Shown: positions 9,207-18,447 of the stretch, in pieces
Numbering within the stretch: position 1 is the stretch's first letter
Layout of the letters: each line of letters begins with the position of its first letter
Origin: Spirochaetales bacterium
GTDB taxonomy: Bacteria; Spirochaetota; Leptospiria; Leptospirales; Leptonemataceae
NCBI GenBank assembly: GCA_024233935.1
Contig: JACKOY010000002.1
Location: forward strand, 310,001-374,000
Direction of reading: 5' to 3'
DNA length: 64,000 nt
Notes under the pieces: model-generated
Databases searched by the model: none
Told to the model about the DNA's origin: nothing
The model's input: the letters and a program-made list of their open reading frames with translations, nothing else
Position numbers and translations under genes: made by a program

Positions 9207-10320
9207 ATTCCAGGATATAGTTTCCAAGCTTGAAGCGATCTCCCGGAGAAATCAGACCATCTCTTGATTGTTCCAGAAACTTCATCAGTGCGTAGTCTCC
9301 AGACGAGGCTTTCAGGTAGGTCTGCCCCTTGACTACTTTCGCCTTCAGCTCCACGTTGCGCGAAACGCCAGCCTGCCGCAGACGGAGGTCCGCCCCGAGT
9401 TTCTGGCCGACTTCCACTTTGCTGCGTTTGAGCTTTTCGAGAACGTAGCGGTTCTTGACCGGCGCACCGACTCCGTCTTCATAATAGACCAGACTGCCTT
9501 TCACATGATGGCGGTTCAGGAAGCGATAAATCAAAAGCGCCAGGAGTCCAATCAGGAACAGACCGGCCACGATGGCTGCGATCCAGATGCCCCAACGGCG
9601 CAGAGATTGGGAAAAAGACGTTTCGTCAATGCCCCGCGCTGTCTCCATAAGCCCCACCGATTCGGCATTGCTCTCGGGAGTTGCAGCTTCGTCGCCGGGC
9701 CCTTCGCTTCCGGCCGGTTCCGGGGCGGCCTCGACCGTGCGCACACGTTCCGGGGCCAGCGTCTCCAGCTGCTGTTCCAGAACGGGATCCGTAACGCGCC
9801 CGAGGCTGATATAAAAGATATAGTACGGATCGGCCTCGGAACCCGCTTCGGGATCGCGATACTCACCCAGATCCAACGGTCGGTTCCTGCTCCCGGGTGG
9901 CGGGTCATCCTTTCCGTCCGACATGACCACAATGAACAGCTCCCGATCGGGTTTCTTCAATTGTTCAATCTGACTCTGTAAAGACGCGACCATCGCTCCC
10001 ATGTTTGTGTAGCGGCCTTCGGCGCGATAGCGGCCCACCTCATCCACGACCCGTTGTCGGTCGGCCTCGTCGTTGATGGTGAACCTTGCGGCTTCCCCCA
10101 CATCGGTATCGAAGCGCATCAGGGTAACGCTGTCTCCGGTCTGCACCGACTCCAGAAAAGAACTCATGCCCGACTGCACTCTCTCGAGCGTCTTATGCTG
10201 ATCAGCCATCGAACCGGACGTATCAATAATAATGAGATAGTCGCGCTCGGACCGGCAGGCGCCACAAAGCAAGACCGCGGCGAAGCTCAGAATCATCACA
10301 TGGGGCTTTCGCAGTGCCAT
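9187..10320 (-). CDS. vWA-domain lipoprotein with C-terminal FHA-like domain
   Basis: 377 residues with a lipoprotein signal peptide ending LLCGAC (lipidated Cys22). A von Willebrand A domain follows at once, with MIDAS motif DTSGS at residues 33-37, MRFDTD and VVMSDGKDD. A transmembrane helix lies near residues 241-270 (WIAAIVAGLFLIGLLALLIY). The C-terminal ~95 residues look like an FHA domain: VEVGQKLGADLRLRQAGVSRNVEL, then ISPGDRFKLGNYILEY. The vWA would face the periplasm and the FHA-like domain the cytoplasm, a layout suited to passing a cell-envelope signal inward. The predicted lipid anchor plus a helix is unusual. It overlaps the downstream LysM-like membrane protein gene, so the pair probably works together. 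The phosphothreonine-binding role is inferred from the fold only. Confidence 0.8.
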   Translation of the reverse strand: MALRKPHVMILSFAAVLLCGACRSERDYLIIIDTSGSMADQHKTLERVQSGMSSFLESVQTGDSVTLMRFDTDVGEAARFTINDEADRQRVVDEVGRYRAEGRYTNMGAMVASLQSQIEQLKKPDRELFIVVMSDGKDDPPPGSRNRPLDLGEYRDPEAGSEADPYYIFYISLGRVTDPVLEQQLETLAPERVRTVEAAPEPAGSEGPGDEAATPESNAESVGLMETARGIDETSFSQSLRRWGIWIAAIVAGLFLIGLLALLIYRFLNRHHVKGSLVYYEDGVGAPVKNRYVLEKLKRSKVEVGQKLGADLRLRQAGVSRNVELKAKVVKGQTYLKASSGDYALMKFLEQSRDGLISPGDRFKLGNYILEYDNATE

Positions 10321-10437
10321 TAATTGCTTTCCTCTGTTTCGGACCCAACAGGCTGGCCCGACATTATGTCCCGCGACGGCCGCCCGACGAAGGTACCTGA
10401 AGTGTGTACAGCCTGCCTGGTTTTTTTAAACCAATTT

Positions 10438-11157
10438 TCAGGCTTCGCCATATTCGCGGGTGTTTTTTATGTAATCGCGCAGGTTCCACTGGAAGCGACC
10501 TTCGCGGTCGATATACTCAAGCAAAATGATATAAAACCACATCAGGGTGTCGGTTTCCGTTTCGACCACTTTGAACCGTCCGGCACGCTCCCAATCCTTG
10601 ATCAGAATGCCTCGATCGAGCACGCAAATCAGGTCCACCTCCAGGTTGCCCGGAATCTCTTTCTCCTCGGACAGTTGCATGAGCTGGTCGCGTATGTCGG
10701 CCAGCGATCGCTCCGAAGCGTAGGCAAACAGGACCGAATAGACCGGTATTATGCTCCCATCATCAGGGTCAATTTCGCCCGCGTACAGGGATTTCAGGGC
10801 CCGGGTCAGCGAACAATGGGTCTGCAGGGCCGGCGCCGTAAGGTCGGCTTCCAGAGTCATGAACGCATGCAAAGAGTCCGCAAGCACGTAACCACCGGTC
10901 AGGTCCAGGTAACGCTCACACCACTTGCGGTAAACCAACAGATCGCAATTGCGATTGAGCAGGTGCTTCTTGTTGCGCACCTTACCCGTGGCAAGGGAGT
11001 AGTCGGCCGGCAAATGTTCCTTCAGGAAAGTAAAAAAGTCCTGATAAACGTTGATATCTCGCTCTTTTGCCGGCAGGTGCACGCCGCGCTTCTCAAGTTT
11101 CTTGCGAAGCGCTTTTTCCAGACCAACGGCCTGCTTTCTGAAGTACTCAGTGAACAT
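10438..11157 (-). CDS. DUF6602-like protein, possible nuclease-fold
   Basis: 239 residues. The central pattern (LPADYSLATGKVRNKKHLLNRNCDLLVYRKW, quoted in part: ATGKVRNKK and NCDLLVY) matches the layout of the DUF6602/NERD-like group, where a folded core has a Gly-rich turn followed by a hydrophobic strand ending in Asp. Those families are suspected nuclease-fold proteins, but enzymatic activity is not established. No signal peptide or membrane segment is present, so it is cytoplasmic. It sits 32 bp after the preceding gene and 117 bp before the vWA lipoprotein gene, all on the minus strand. The family name is offered from pattern memory only. Confidence 0.55.
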   Translation of the reverse strand: MFTEYFRKQAVGLEKALRKKLEKRGVHLPAKERDINVYQDFFTFLKEHLPADYSLATGKVRNKKHLLNRNCDLLVYRKWCERYLDLTGGYVLADSLHAFMTLEADLTAPALQTHCSLTRALKSLYAGEIDPDDGSIIPVYSVLFAYASERSLADIRDQLMQLSEEKEIPGNLEVDLICVLDRGILIKDWERAGRFKVVETETDTLMWFYIILLEYIDREGRFQWNLRDYIKNTREYGEA

Positions 11158-11189
11158 AGTTTCAGTATCGGGCTCTCCATGGCCTGATT

Positions 11190-12113
11190 TCAGAAAAGAT
11201 TCAACACCTTGTTCACGTCGTGCTTGAGAAATGCCTCGAAGCGCGGAGAAGCGGCTTCATGCAGGTACTTCTGGAGCCGCGAGACACCCTTGATCTGCGG
11301 ACCCGCCACCTGAAAGAAGATCAGACCGCCGTGTTTCACCTTGCCCCACTTAAAGAGGCTGTTGAGATCCTGAATCAATTCCCCTTCGTGGTAGACGATG
11401 ACCTCGCAGCCCTCCATTTTTTCTTGAAACGACTCAATCACGTTTTTCCAGGCCTCCACGTTGCCGTTGTGGAAAAGCTCGTTTGTGACCTGGACCGAAT
11501 ATTTGGGCGTCAGGTTGCGCCGTCCGCCGGAGGCCGCGGCGGCAGCGGTCGGTTGCGCTTTCGGCGGCGGCGGAGTGGCAGGACGCGCCTCGGCAATGAT
11601 GAAAGCAGGATCCTCGGCCGGCTCCTTGCCTTCCAGCAACTCGAAAAACGCGTTTAACCCCTTCTCGGCCACAGCCCGATCATCCTTCTTGCTGCGCGAA
11701 TAAACAATCAACAACTCGTTCTTCTTCAGCTCGTGAACTGATTCCCAGTGCCCGACATTGGCCGGGTTCACTGCTGTCACGCCCACGTTCGGGTGGTGAT
11801 AGATCAGAGTCAGACTCAGGCCGTTCCACTTCTGAAAGCGTTCCACGAGCTTTTGAAAGTCGGTCACACTCGCTTCCAGATTCTGAGACCGGAACGGGAG
11901 GTTGAGCTTGTTTACAAGAATGACGGACACGATCGGTGGAATCTGGGACCGCTCAATGCTGCCCTGTTCCAGCATGTTGTTCAGAACGTCGGCCAGGCTT
12001 GCTCCCTTTGTGACTGCATCCACGAGGGCGGTGACGTTTACGATGTGACGCAAGGTCCGGTTGAAGGAATCACGGGTACCCAAACTGGAAAGGTCTGTCA
12101 TACTCTCTGGCAT
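11190..12113 (-). CDS. Conserved hypothetical protein with two similar halves
   Basis: 307 residues, cytoplasmic by sequence. An alpha/beta N-terminal half (about 1-160) and a similar-looking C-terminal half (about 205-305) are separated by a Pro/Ala-rich linker (TPPPPKAQPTAAAAASGG). Both halves contain strand-helix patterns around VELVERFQKW and NVIESFQEK followed by VIYHEG- or LIYHHP-type strands, which hints at an internal duplication. I do not recognise a family. It starts just past the cfpA terminator, so it probably has its own promoter in the 12114-12173 stretch, and it leads the downstream minus-strand block (DUF6602-like, vWA lipoprotein, LysM-like membrane protein). Confidence 0.65.
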   Translation of the reverse strand: MPESMTDLSSLGTRDSFNRTLRHIVNVTALVDAVTKGASLADVLNNMLEQGSIERSQIPPIVSVILVNKLNLPFRSQNLEASVTDFQKLVERFQKWNGLSLTLIYHHPNVGVTAVNPANVGHWESVHELKKNELLIVYSRSKKDDRAVAEKGLNAFFELLEGKEPAEDPAFIIAEARPATPPPPKAQPTAAAAASGGRRNLTPKYSVQVTNELFHNGNVEAWKNVIESFQEKMEGCEVIVYHEGELIQDLNSLFKWGKVKHGGLIFFQVAGPQIKGVSRLQKYLHEAASPRFEAFLKHDVNKVLNLF

Positions 12114-12173
12114 AATATTCCTCTGAAGCCCCGGGGGCAGACCCGGTCTAAGTGCGGGGGCCCATTTCTACAA

Positions 12174-12203
12174 CAAAAAACCCGCGGCGAATGCCGCGGG
12201 TTG
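12174..12203 (-). terminator. Rho-independent terminator of cfpA
   Basis: Read on the minus strand, AACCCGCGGC ATTC GCCGCGGGTT is followed directly by a T6 run. It lies about 40 bp after the cfpA stop codon and separates cfpA from the downstream gene block. Confidence 0.9.
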
Positions 12204-12241
12204 CAGGATGGCGGGCAAAAACCCGCGCCTGGGGTTTCGGG

Positions 12242-14302
12242 TCAGAGTTCTTTCAACCCCATCTCCTTCAGTTTGTCTTCGTACGACTTGGGAGTCACGT
12301 CGGCCGAGCCTTTCACGCCTCCGGCGCCCGGGCTCGAACCCCCTCCTCCGCCGCCGCCACCGCCGGTCGGGGGTGATGCGGGAGGTGGTGATTCTCCTCC
12401 ACCGCCGGAGGAATCTCCACCAGCGCTCTTGCTGTATGCGATAGAGGCAGCACTCTCGTGCCGATCTTCCGCTCCGAAGCTCTGATCGATGTCGGTTCGC
12501 ATAGTCGACCGGCGTCGCTTGAAAGACGCGAAAGCCGCGTCGGCGAAGCCCTGCGAAATTCCGTGCAGGAATTCGTTCAGAACGTTCGCCATGCCTTTCA
12601 TCATGTACTGCTTGCGCTTGGTCGTGGTCATATCCACATCCAGAAGCAGTCCCGGTTGCAGGTGGTGCGGGTTGATCTCGTAAATGAAGTTGTTGAACTC
12701 CCTTTCGAGAATCTGCACACGCTCGTCCAGAACCACGCGCTCGACAGGATTCTGATAACCAAACATATCCTTCAGCTTCTGCTGCAGATAGTTGATCTTG
12801 TCGCCCACGTTCTTGATTTCCGCAGTGTAGGTCCGGTTATTCTTCTCTACGAAAGTGTTGGGCGGATCGCGAAACTGTAGTTCGTTCCACTTCAGCTCAT
12901 CCGGATCCTTGTTCAGTTGCTGGCGTTCCCGGACCCAGGCCCGCGGCATCACGCTTTCCACCAGATCTTCGAAATCTTCGATTTTCTTGCGGAAACCCCA
13001 CAGGCTACGCTTGCGGCGTTCGTAAACCGTATGCACCACATCCCAGCAGGCATCGACTTCCCGGAGGAAGGCATTGATGCGCTGATCGTAGATACGTTTC
13101 AGCTCACGAATCTGATTCTGATCGTAGTACACCAGACGCATTGCATACCGTTCGTCCGGTAGTTGTGCCACTTCCTGGTTTTCATATTCCCGAATTTGAG
13201 CTTCCCGGGCGTTCTTCTTGTTATCACAGAACTGATAGCCCAGTCGCGACGTATCCAGGATCGAAGTCAGAGTGTTCACCGCGGTGTTAAAGCCCCGGTT
13301 GCGGATGTTCTCGGAGTCGATGATCTCCTTGATTTGCTCGCGCATGTTCAGGGGGTCAAAGTCTTCCTGGTCGATTTCGGCCCGTAGACCTTCAATCTTG
13401 TCCAGGAACTTCTTGCCCAGAATCGTGTAACGACGCGAGTTCGGATCGGACACGTTGTCGTCCGTGAACTTCTCGACCATCTTGATCTTTTCGAACATCA
13501 CTTCGCTTCCGGTCATCTCTGAACGGCCGGAATCCACGAGTTCTTCTTTGAGTTTGTCGATCTCGCGATCGATCAGCTCGGTGATGTGCTTGGAAAGCTG
13601 TTCTTTGAGCAGGTGCTCGACGGTCACCTGATAGTGAAAAATCGGGCTGATCAACTCGGAGTCGAGAACATTGATCGAAAGCTTGATGTCGCTCACCGTG
13701 CGAGGACGGAAGCTGTTGTCCTTGAATGCACACTTTACGATTGAGTAAGCATTTTCCCCTCGAACGAAGGCGCCGATATCCGTCTTTTGACGGAGAATGG
13801 CGTTGGTTTCGTTTTCAAGGTCGTTCATTCCTCGCTGGATGTGACCCTGAAGGTGGCCATACATGTTCACGACCGACTTTTCAAGTTCGCCGGTGTTAAA
13901 CTTGTCTGAACCGCCGATCTTATCGAGTAGCTCGACAATCTCCTTCGGAGTGTAGCGGGCGAGGGACTTGACTTCCTCTTTGTCGACGAAGTCGCGGACC
14001 TTTTTGATCATCTCATCTTCAACCGTTATGGTATAGCGGTTGAACATGTTCACGTAGGCCTGGTTTACATAGTTGTAAACTTTGTCCTCAATGTTCGCCA
14101 TTACATCGACGTCTTTGAGAACCTCAGGCGGTAGTTTGGTCTGCGTATATTCAGTGATATACCGGGCCGTCTCTTCTATGATCTTTTTTGCCTCAGCCGG
14201 CTTGTCGCGACCTTCCCAGGCAAGGGATGTCCGCGACGCGACCGCACTGGGCAGTACTGGATCAATCTTATTAGGGCTCTTTGGGAACTGTCCCACTGCC
14301 AT
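12242..14302 (-). CDS. cfpA: Cytoplasmic filament protein CfpA
   Basis: 686 residues, close to the 678 of treponemal CfpA, the subunit of the ribbon of cytoplasmic filaments beneath the inner membrane of several spirochaetes. Family-like blocks include FVRGENAYSIVKC, NMYGHLQGHIQRGMNDLEN, LSINVLDSELISPI, NPHHLQPGLLLDVD and VLNEFLHGISQGF; most of the chain is predicted helix/coiled coil with no membrane segment. The last ~60 residues are different: a Gly/Ser/Pro-rich low-complexity tail (including nine consecutive Gly) ending KLKEMGLKEL. A strong GGAGG ribosome site lies six bases before the ATG. It is monocistronic by its terminator. The identification rests on remembered family blocks, not on a search. 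Confidence 0.82.
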   Translation of the reverse strand: MAVGQFPKSPNKIDPVLPSAVASRTSLAWEGRDKPAEAKKIIEETARYITEYTQTKLPPEVLKDVDVMANIEDKVYNYVNQAYVNMFNRYTITVEDEMIKKVRDFVDKEEVKSLARYTPKEIVELLDKIGGSDKFNTGELEKSVVNMYGHLQGHIQRGMNDLENETNAILRQKTDIGAFVRGENAYSIVKCAFKDNSFRPRTVSDIKLSINVLDSELISPIFHYQVTVEHLLKEQLSKHITELIDREIDKLKEELVDSGRSEMTGSEVMFEKIKMVEKFTDDNVSDPNSRRYTILGKKFLDKIEGLRAEIDQEDFDPLNMREQIKEIIDSENIRNRGFNTAVNTLTSILDTSRLGYQFCDNKKNAREAQIREYENQEVAQLPDERYAMRLVYYDQNQIRELKRIYDQRINAFLREVDACWDVVHTVYERRKRSLWGFRKKIEDFEDLVESVMPRAWVRERQQLNKDPDELKWNELQFRDPPNTFVEKNNRTYTAEIKNVGDKINYLQQKLKDMFGYQNPVERVVLDERVQILEREFNNFIYEINPHHLQPGLLLDVDMTTTKRKQYMMKGMANVLNEFLHGISQGFADAAFASFKRRRSTMRTDIDQSFGAEDRHESAASIAYSKSAGGDSSGGGGESPPPASPPTGGGGGGGGGSSPGAGGVKGSADVTPKSYEDKLKEMGLKEL

Positions 14303-14407
14303 GTTTGTTCCTCCGAATCGTTTTGTGTGTCTGCCAGCTTAACTGGCCTCGGATACTATTGCGCAAGAATCGCCGGTTTTTCCAGGGAATCGGAACGCTT
14401 TCATGAT

Positions 14408-14431
14408 GCTTGGCGTGCCAGGCTTTTTTTT
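14408..14431 (+). terminator. Orphan plus-strand terminator-like hairpin
   Basis: GCTTGG CGTG CCAGGC (one G-T pair) followed by eight T on the plus strand, in the leader between the PBP gene end and cfpA. No plus-strand gene precedes it, so if real it would end an antisense or small RNA. A second hairpin without T-run, GTTTCGCG / CGCGAAAC, lies at 14462-14485 and could serve the PBP transcript. Confidence 0.4.
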
Positions 14432-14531
14432 CAACTAAAAATTACCAGGCTTCGCACGGTTGTTTCGCGCATTTGTTCGCGAAACCATATTCAGCCAAAA
14501 ACGGACATAATCATCAAAACGGACCGTTCGA

Positions 14532-17066
14532 CTAGAGATCTTCATCGGTCAGGACATCCTCATCATCAATGATGACCGCGGGCACGCCGTCCTGACCTGC
14601 CCCGGCTTCCAGCTCGTCGTTGGCCTCGGTGGGCGCAGTTCCCGGCAAAAACAGCTCCGTCATGCGTCGCGGACACCTTCTACCGGGCAAAGCACCGGTA
14701 CTTTCGCATATTTCGACCGAATATGCGGTCGATCCTTCGAATTCGAACCGGCCGCCCGGCTCTCCGGCCAGCGCCCGATGCATGTAGCGACCCCAAACCG
14801 GCGCGGCGAGCCCGCCGCCCGTCGCTCCGCCGCCCAGGGAAATCGGTCGATCGTAGCCAACGTAGACTGCAGTCACAAGATTGGGAGTGAATCCAACAAA
14901 CCAGGCATTTTTGTTCCGATTCGTCGTACCGGTTTTTCCGGCCACGGGCCGCCCCGACATGCGCGCCGCCCGGCCGGTGCCTTCTTCGACCACGTCCTGC
15001 AACATGGAAGTAATGATCATCGCCGTTCCCGGGCTGATGACCTGCTCCACTTCCTGCCGGGCCCGCTCTTCCCGTGAGTCGTAGATGACCTGCCCGGTCG
15101 AATCGGTGATGTGATCCACAATATACGGATACACGCGTTGCCCGCCGGAAGCGAACACTGCGTAGGCACGGGCCATCTCCAGAGGCGTGACCCCAAAACT
15201 GCCCAGGGCTACGGTCGCCTCGGCGGGTAGAGAATGCGGACGATTGGAAGGCCGACTGTCCAGATCCAGGATGCGGGCCGCAATCGGATTGATGGCGTCG
15301 GGCCCTACGTTGCGGTAGACCTGTACGGCGACGGAGTTCTTGGAGAGCGTAAGCGCCCGGCGCAGGCGCATGAGTCCGTCGTACGACCTGGAGTAGTTTT
15401 CCGGACTGTACTCGCTCAAATCCCGGTTCACAAAGTGCTGGGGGGAATCGTCCACCAGGGTTGCGGCCGTCAGCTGGTAGTCCCGATCGGGATCCAGGCC
15501 GGTCGCTTCGATGCCCGAGGCATATACGATCGGCTTAAAGGCGCTGCCGGGCTGCCGGTAGGCGGTTTCAAAGCGCATCTGCTGGTTGCCGGCCGTCATT
15601 CCGGAGCCACCGACAATGGCCGTGATTTCTCCGGTGCGCGGGCGAATGCTGATGAGCGCGCCCTCGACGGCCTGCTCTTCTTCGGCGAGTTCCGCCGCTC
15701 GCTCGCGCCCGGCGACGAAAGCCTGATCCATCTGGTCGGTACCCGTCAGGAGCGCCATCAAACTGGCCTCGGTTTGCCCTTCGCCGGAGTAAGCCCGCAG
15801 GAAATCGCGCTCCACGCGGCTCATATCCAGGTCGAAGCGGTGTTCCGGGAGGCCATAGTAGTCCCGCAGGACCGATTGCAAACGAGGCAGCTCCCCGAAG
15901 GCCTCGTAAAATAGTTCGTAACGATTGAAAGGCGGTCGCTTGCGTCGCGCCGTCTGCTCACGCAGGTACCGGATAAACTCCTGCTCGGCCGCGCTCTGGT
16001 GCTGGTGATTAATTGTCGTATAGATCCGGAGTCCACCGTTGACCATGCGCCAGCGGCTGTAGCGCCAGGGTTGCCGTCCTTCGAGCAGGTTCACCCAGAC
16101 GTACGATGTCACGTAGGGATGCAGATTCAGTTTTTCCCCCGAGGCCGTCTCCCGGGGGGAGCGGTTGAGGGTTGTATAGAAGCCCTGTTCCAGCTGGCTG
16201 TATTCCGACTCCATCTGCTCCAGGTTCAGGTGGCCGGTTTCGAACAGGCGACGTAGCACGACCTGGACCTTGTCGCGGGAGTTGTCCGGACTGCGAAGCG
16301 GACTGAAGGTATTCGGCGAGGTCGTCATGGCCGATAGCACTGCCGCTTCTCCCCAGCTGAGCTCCAAAAAGCCCTTTCCGAAATAGAATTGGGCGGCCGC
16401 TTCGATCCCGTTGGTGCCGTGTCCCAGCGGCACCATGTTGAGATACATCTCCATGATTTCGCGCTTGGAATAGCGCAGTTCAATGAGAACCGCAAGAAAG
16501 GCCTCGCGCAGTTTGCGAACCAGGCTGCGTTCGCGACTGAGATAACGCAATCGTGCTACCTGCTGGGTGATGGTCGAGGCGCCCTCTTTGACCCGCATGG
16601 CCATGGCATTGACGACGGCGGCCCGCAGAATGCCCTCAAAGTCTACTCCCAGGTGCGATTCAAATTTGTTGTCCTCGGTGGCAATAAACGCCTGAGCCAC
16701 CCGGGAGTCCAGGCCCCGGCCCCGCTCCGGCTCCAGATGAATGACCCGCCGGAACTCGGTGTAGATTTCCGCGATCATCATGTCCTCGCCGTCCGGGCCG
16801 ACCGCAAAGATCTGAGACGGCTGGTTGTAGCCGCGCTCCTCAAAAACGAGCCAGAGGTCCAGGGGTGTGCCGGCCACGAGACCAATACAGAGCAGGCCCA
16901 GAAAGACCGCGCCACCGAGGGCTTTGAGCAGGGCCCTCCCGTCGGAAGGTCCCAGCCGTCTGGCCATGATCAGATTGAAGGCGAAGAAAACACTGCGGGA
17001 GAATATGCCGGATCGACCGGGCGGACTGAAAATACTCGAACGATATGGATCGGACTGACTTTCCAT
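14532..17066 (-). CDS. Class A penicillin-binding protein (PBP1A type)
   Basis: 844 residues, bifunctional peptidoglycan synthase of the inner membrane. A cytoplasmic tail and one transmembrane helix (about residues 48-68) precede a GT51 glycosyltransferase domain with ATEDNKFESHLGVD (catalytic Glu) and STITQQVARL. The transpeptidase domain has SAFK in QPGSAFKPIVY (catalytic Ser), SKNS, and KTGTTNRNKNAWF. It therefore polymerises lipid II and crosslinks the strands. The C-terminus is acidic (DDEDVLTDEDL), which is unusual. The flippase gene ends seven bases upstream on the same strand. The choice among ponA/mrcA names is left open. Confidence 0.95.
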   Translation of the reverse strand: MESQSDPYRSSIFSPPGRSGIFSRSVFFAFNLIMARRLGPSDGRALLKALGGAVFLGLLCIGLVAGTPLDLWLVFEERGYNQPSQIFAVGPDGEDMMIAEIYTEFRRVIHLEPERGRGLDSRVAQAFIATEDNKFESHLGVDFEGILRAAVVNAMAMRVKEGASTITQQVARLRYLSRERSLVRKLREAFLAVLIELRYSKREIMEMYLNMVPLGHGTNGIEAAAQFYFGKGFLELSWGEAAVLSAMTTSPNTFSPLRSPDNSRDKVQVVLRRLFETGHLNLEQMESEYSQLEQGFYTTLNRSPRETASGEKLNLHPYVTSYVWVNLLEGRQPWRYSRWRMVNGGLRIYTTINHQHQSAAEQEFIRYLREQTARRKRPPFNRYELFYEAFGELPRLQSVLRDYYGLPEHRFDLDMSRVERDFLRAYSGEGQTEASLMALLTGTDQMDQAFVAGRERAAELAEEEQAVEGALISIRPRTGEITAIVGGSGMTAGNQQMRFETAYRQPGSAFKPIVYASGIEATGLDPDRDYQLTAATLVDDSPQHFVNRDLSEYSPENYSRSYDGLMRLRRALTLSKNSVAVQVYRNVGPDAINPIAARILDLDSRPSNRPHSLPAEATVALGSFGVTPLEMARAYAVFASGGQRVYPYIVDHITDSTGQVIYDSREERARQEVEQVISPGTAMIITSMLQDVVEEGTGRAARMSGRPVAGKTGTTNRNKNAWFVGFTPNLVTAVYVGYDRPISLGGGATGGGLAAPVWGRYMHRALAGEPGGRFEFEGSTAYSVEICESTGALPGRRCPRRMTELFLPGTAPTEANDELEAGAGQDGVPAVIIDDEDVLTDEDL

Positions 17067-17072
17067 CCTGGA

Positions 17073-18443
17073 TCAATCGGCATCGCGCCCGTACCAGCCC
17101 ACCCGGTCGAGCGGAAAGTTCCCGGTTCGAAAGTAGCGGCCGTAGCAGTACAAAAGAAATATCCAGCCGGTTGCCTGAGCCAGCAAACTCGCCCAGGCAG
17201 CGCCCTCAATGCCGGCCATATTATAGAGGATAAGGTTCAAGACCAGGCCGGTCGACATCCGTAGCCCGGCCTCAATGGCGATCAAGAGCGGCTGATCCAG
17301 AGCAAAAAGCGCCGTTCCGAGGGGCGCAAAATACAGCCGCAGAATAAAGTTCGGGTACAGGATATAAAACACCGTGACCGAAGGCGCATACTCCGGCCCG
17401 AACCACCAGAGCAGGAACCAGGGGAAGATAAAGAAGCCCGGCAGGAAAAGCACCACCGCCGGAATCAACACCTGATAGATGCGCAGAAAAAAATTGCGGT
17501 ACTGGGATGGCCCTTCGAGGCCGGCCAGCCGCGGCAACAGAAAGGAGTTCATGGTCGTAAGCAAAATGAGAAAACCCTGCATGGGCAGGCGGGCAGCGTT
17601 GAAAAGGCCGGTGTCGGCCGTGCGATGAATGATAAAGACTTCCATCCAATCCGAAAGGATCGCCAGAAAACTTGCCACCATAATCCAGAGATTGAAGCCA
17701 AAAAGCCGGCGGATCCATGGCTTCCACTCGGACCGCCCGGCCCGCGCTAGAAAAAAGTCCGCCGGAAACACAAGAAAAAACAATAGCACGGAAAGAAAAG
17801 GGCCCAGGGCAAAGGCAAAGAGCACGTGATCCACGCGCAGGCCTTCATTGGTGTAAAAAAACCAGGCCAGCATCAGAAGGCGGATCATCCCGACCGACGG
17901 CAGCCAGATCGCAAGACGAAAGTACGACTGATGACTGACCAGCACGCTATCGAGGTAGGTCAGAAGGGAAAGCCCGACCCCGCCCAGAAACACAAGCCAG
18001 GCCAGGTGGATCAAATCGGGGTGGGCCAGGCGCAACAGGTCGATTTTGAGTCCCAGACCGCCCAGCGCGGGTGCGCCGGCGATGAGGCCGATCAAAAGCA
18101 AGAAAATCGCCGAAGCAGCTGCCAGGCCATACAACTTGAGCTGCAACGAAGCCCGCAGGATGGCGCGGATGCGATTTTCGTCGGACGCCCCGATCGCATG
18201 GGCCAGGAAACGGACGAGCGATTGCTGCAAACCGACTTCCGTAATGGCCTGAACCACAAAAATAAAAGAGAGGGCCTTTCCGTAGATGCCGTAGTCCTCC
18301 ACCACCAGGAGCTTGCCGGCCAGAATACCGTAAACCAAAGACACCAGAGGATTGAAGGCCCGTCCGCCGAACAGGACCACCGCCCGACGAAAGCCATCCG
18401 AGCGCATCAGAGTGCCCAACTTCTGGGGAAAACTCTGCACCAA
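17073..18443 (-). CDS. Polysaccharide biosynthesis / oligosaccharide flippase, MATE-like fold
   Basis: 456 residues with about 12-14 hydrophobic helices spread over the whole length, starting with a family-like segment (FGGRAFNPLVSLVYGILAGKLLVVEDYGIYGKALSF) near residues 25-65. This is the layout of Wzx-type and related MOP-superfamily exporters that flip lipid-linked sugars across the inner membrane. No soluble domain is attached. It lies between a GlpX-like gene (4 bp upstream) and a class A PBP (7 bp downstream), so the three are probably co-transcribed; proximity to the PBP fits an envelope role, but the substrate (O-antigen-like sugar or other) cannot be read from sequence. Confidence 0.85.
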   Translation of the reverse strand: MVQSFPQKLGTLMRSDGFRRAVVLFGGRAFNPLVSLVYGILAGKLLVVEDYGIYGKALSFIFVVQAITEVGLQQSLVRFLAHAIGASDENRIRAILRASLQLKLYGLAAASAIFLLLIGLIAGAPALGGLGLKIDLLRLAHPDLIHLAWLVFLGGVGLSLLTYLDSVLVSHQSYFRLAIWLPSVGMIRLLMLAWFFYTNEGLRVDHVLFAFALGPFLSVLLFFLVFPADFFLARAGRSEWKPWIRRLFGFNLWIMVASFLAILSDWMEVFIIHRTADTGLFNAARLPMQGFLILLTTMNSFLLPRLAGLEGPSQYRNFFLRIYQVLIPAVVLFLPGFFIFPWFLLWWFGPEYAPSVTVFYILYPNFILRLYFAPLGTALFALDQPLLIAIEAGLRMSTGLVLNLILYNMAGIEGAAWASLLAQATGWIFLLYCYGRYFRTGNFPLDRVGWYGRDAD

Positions 18444-18447
18444 GCGC

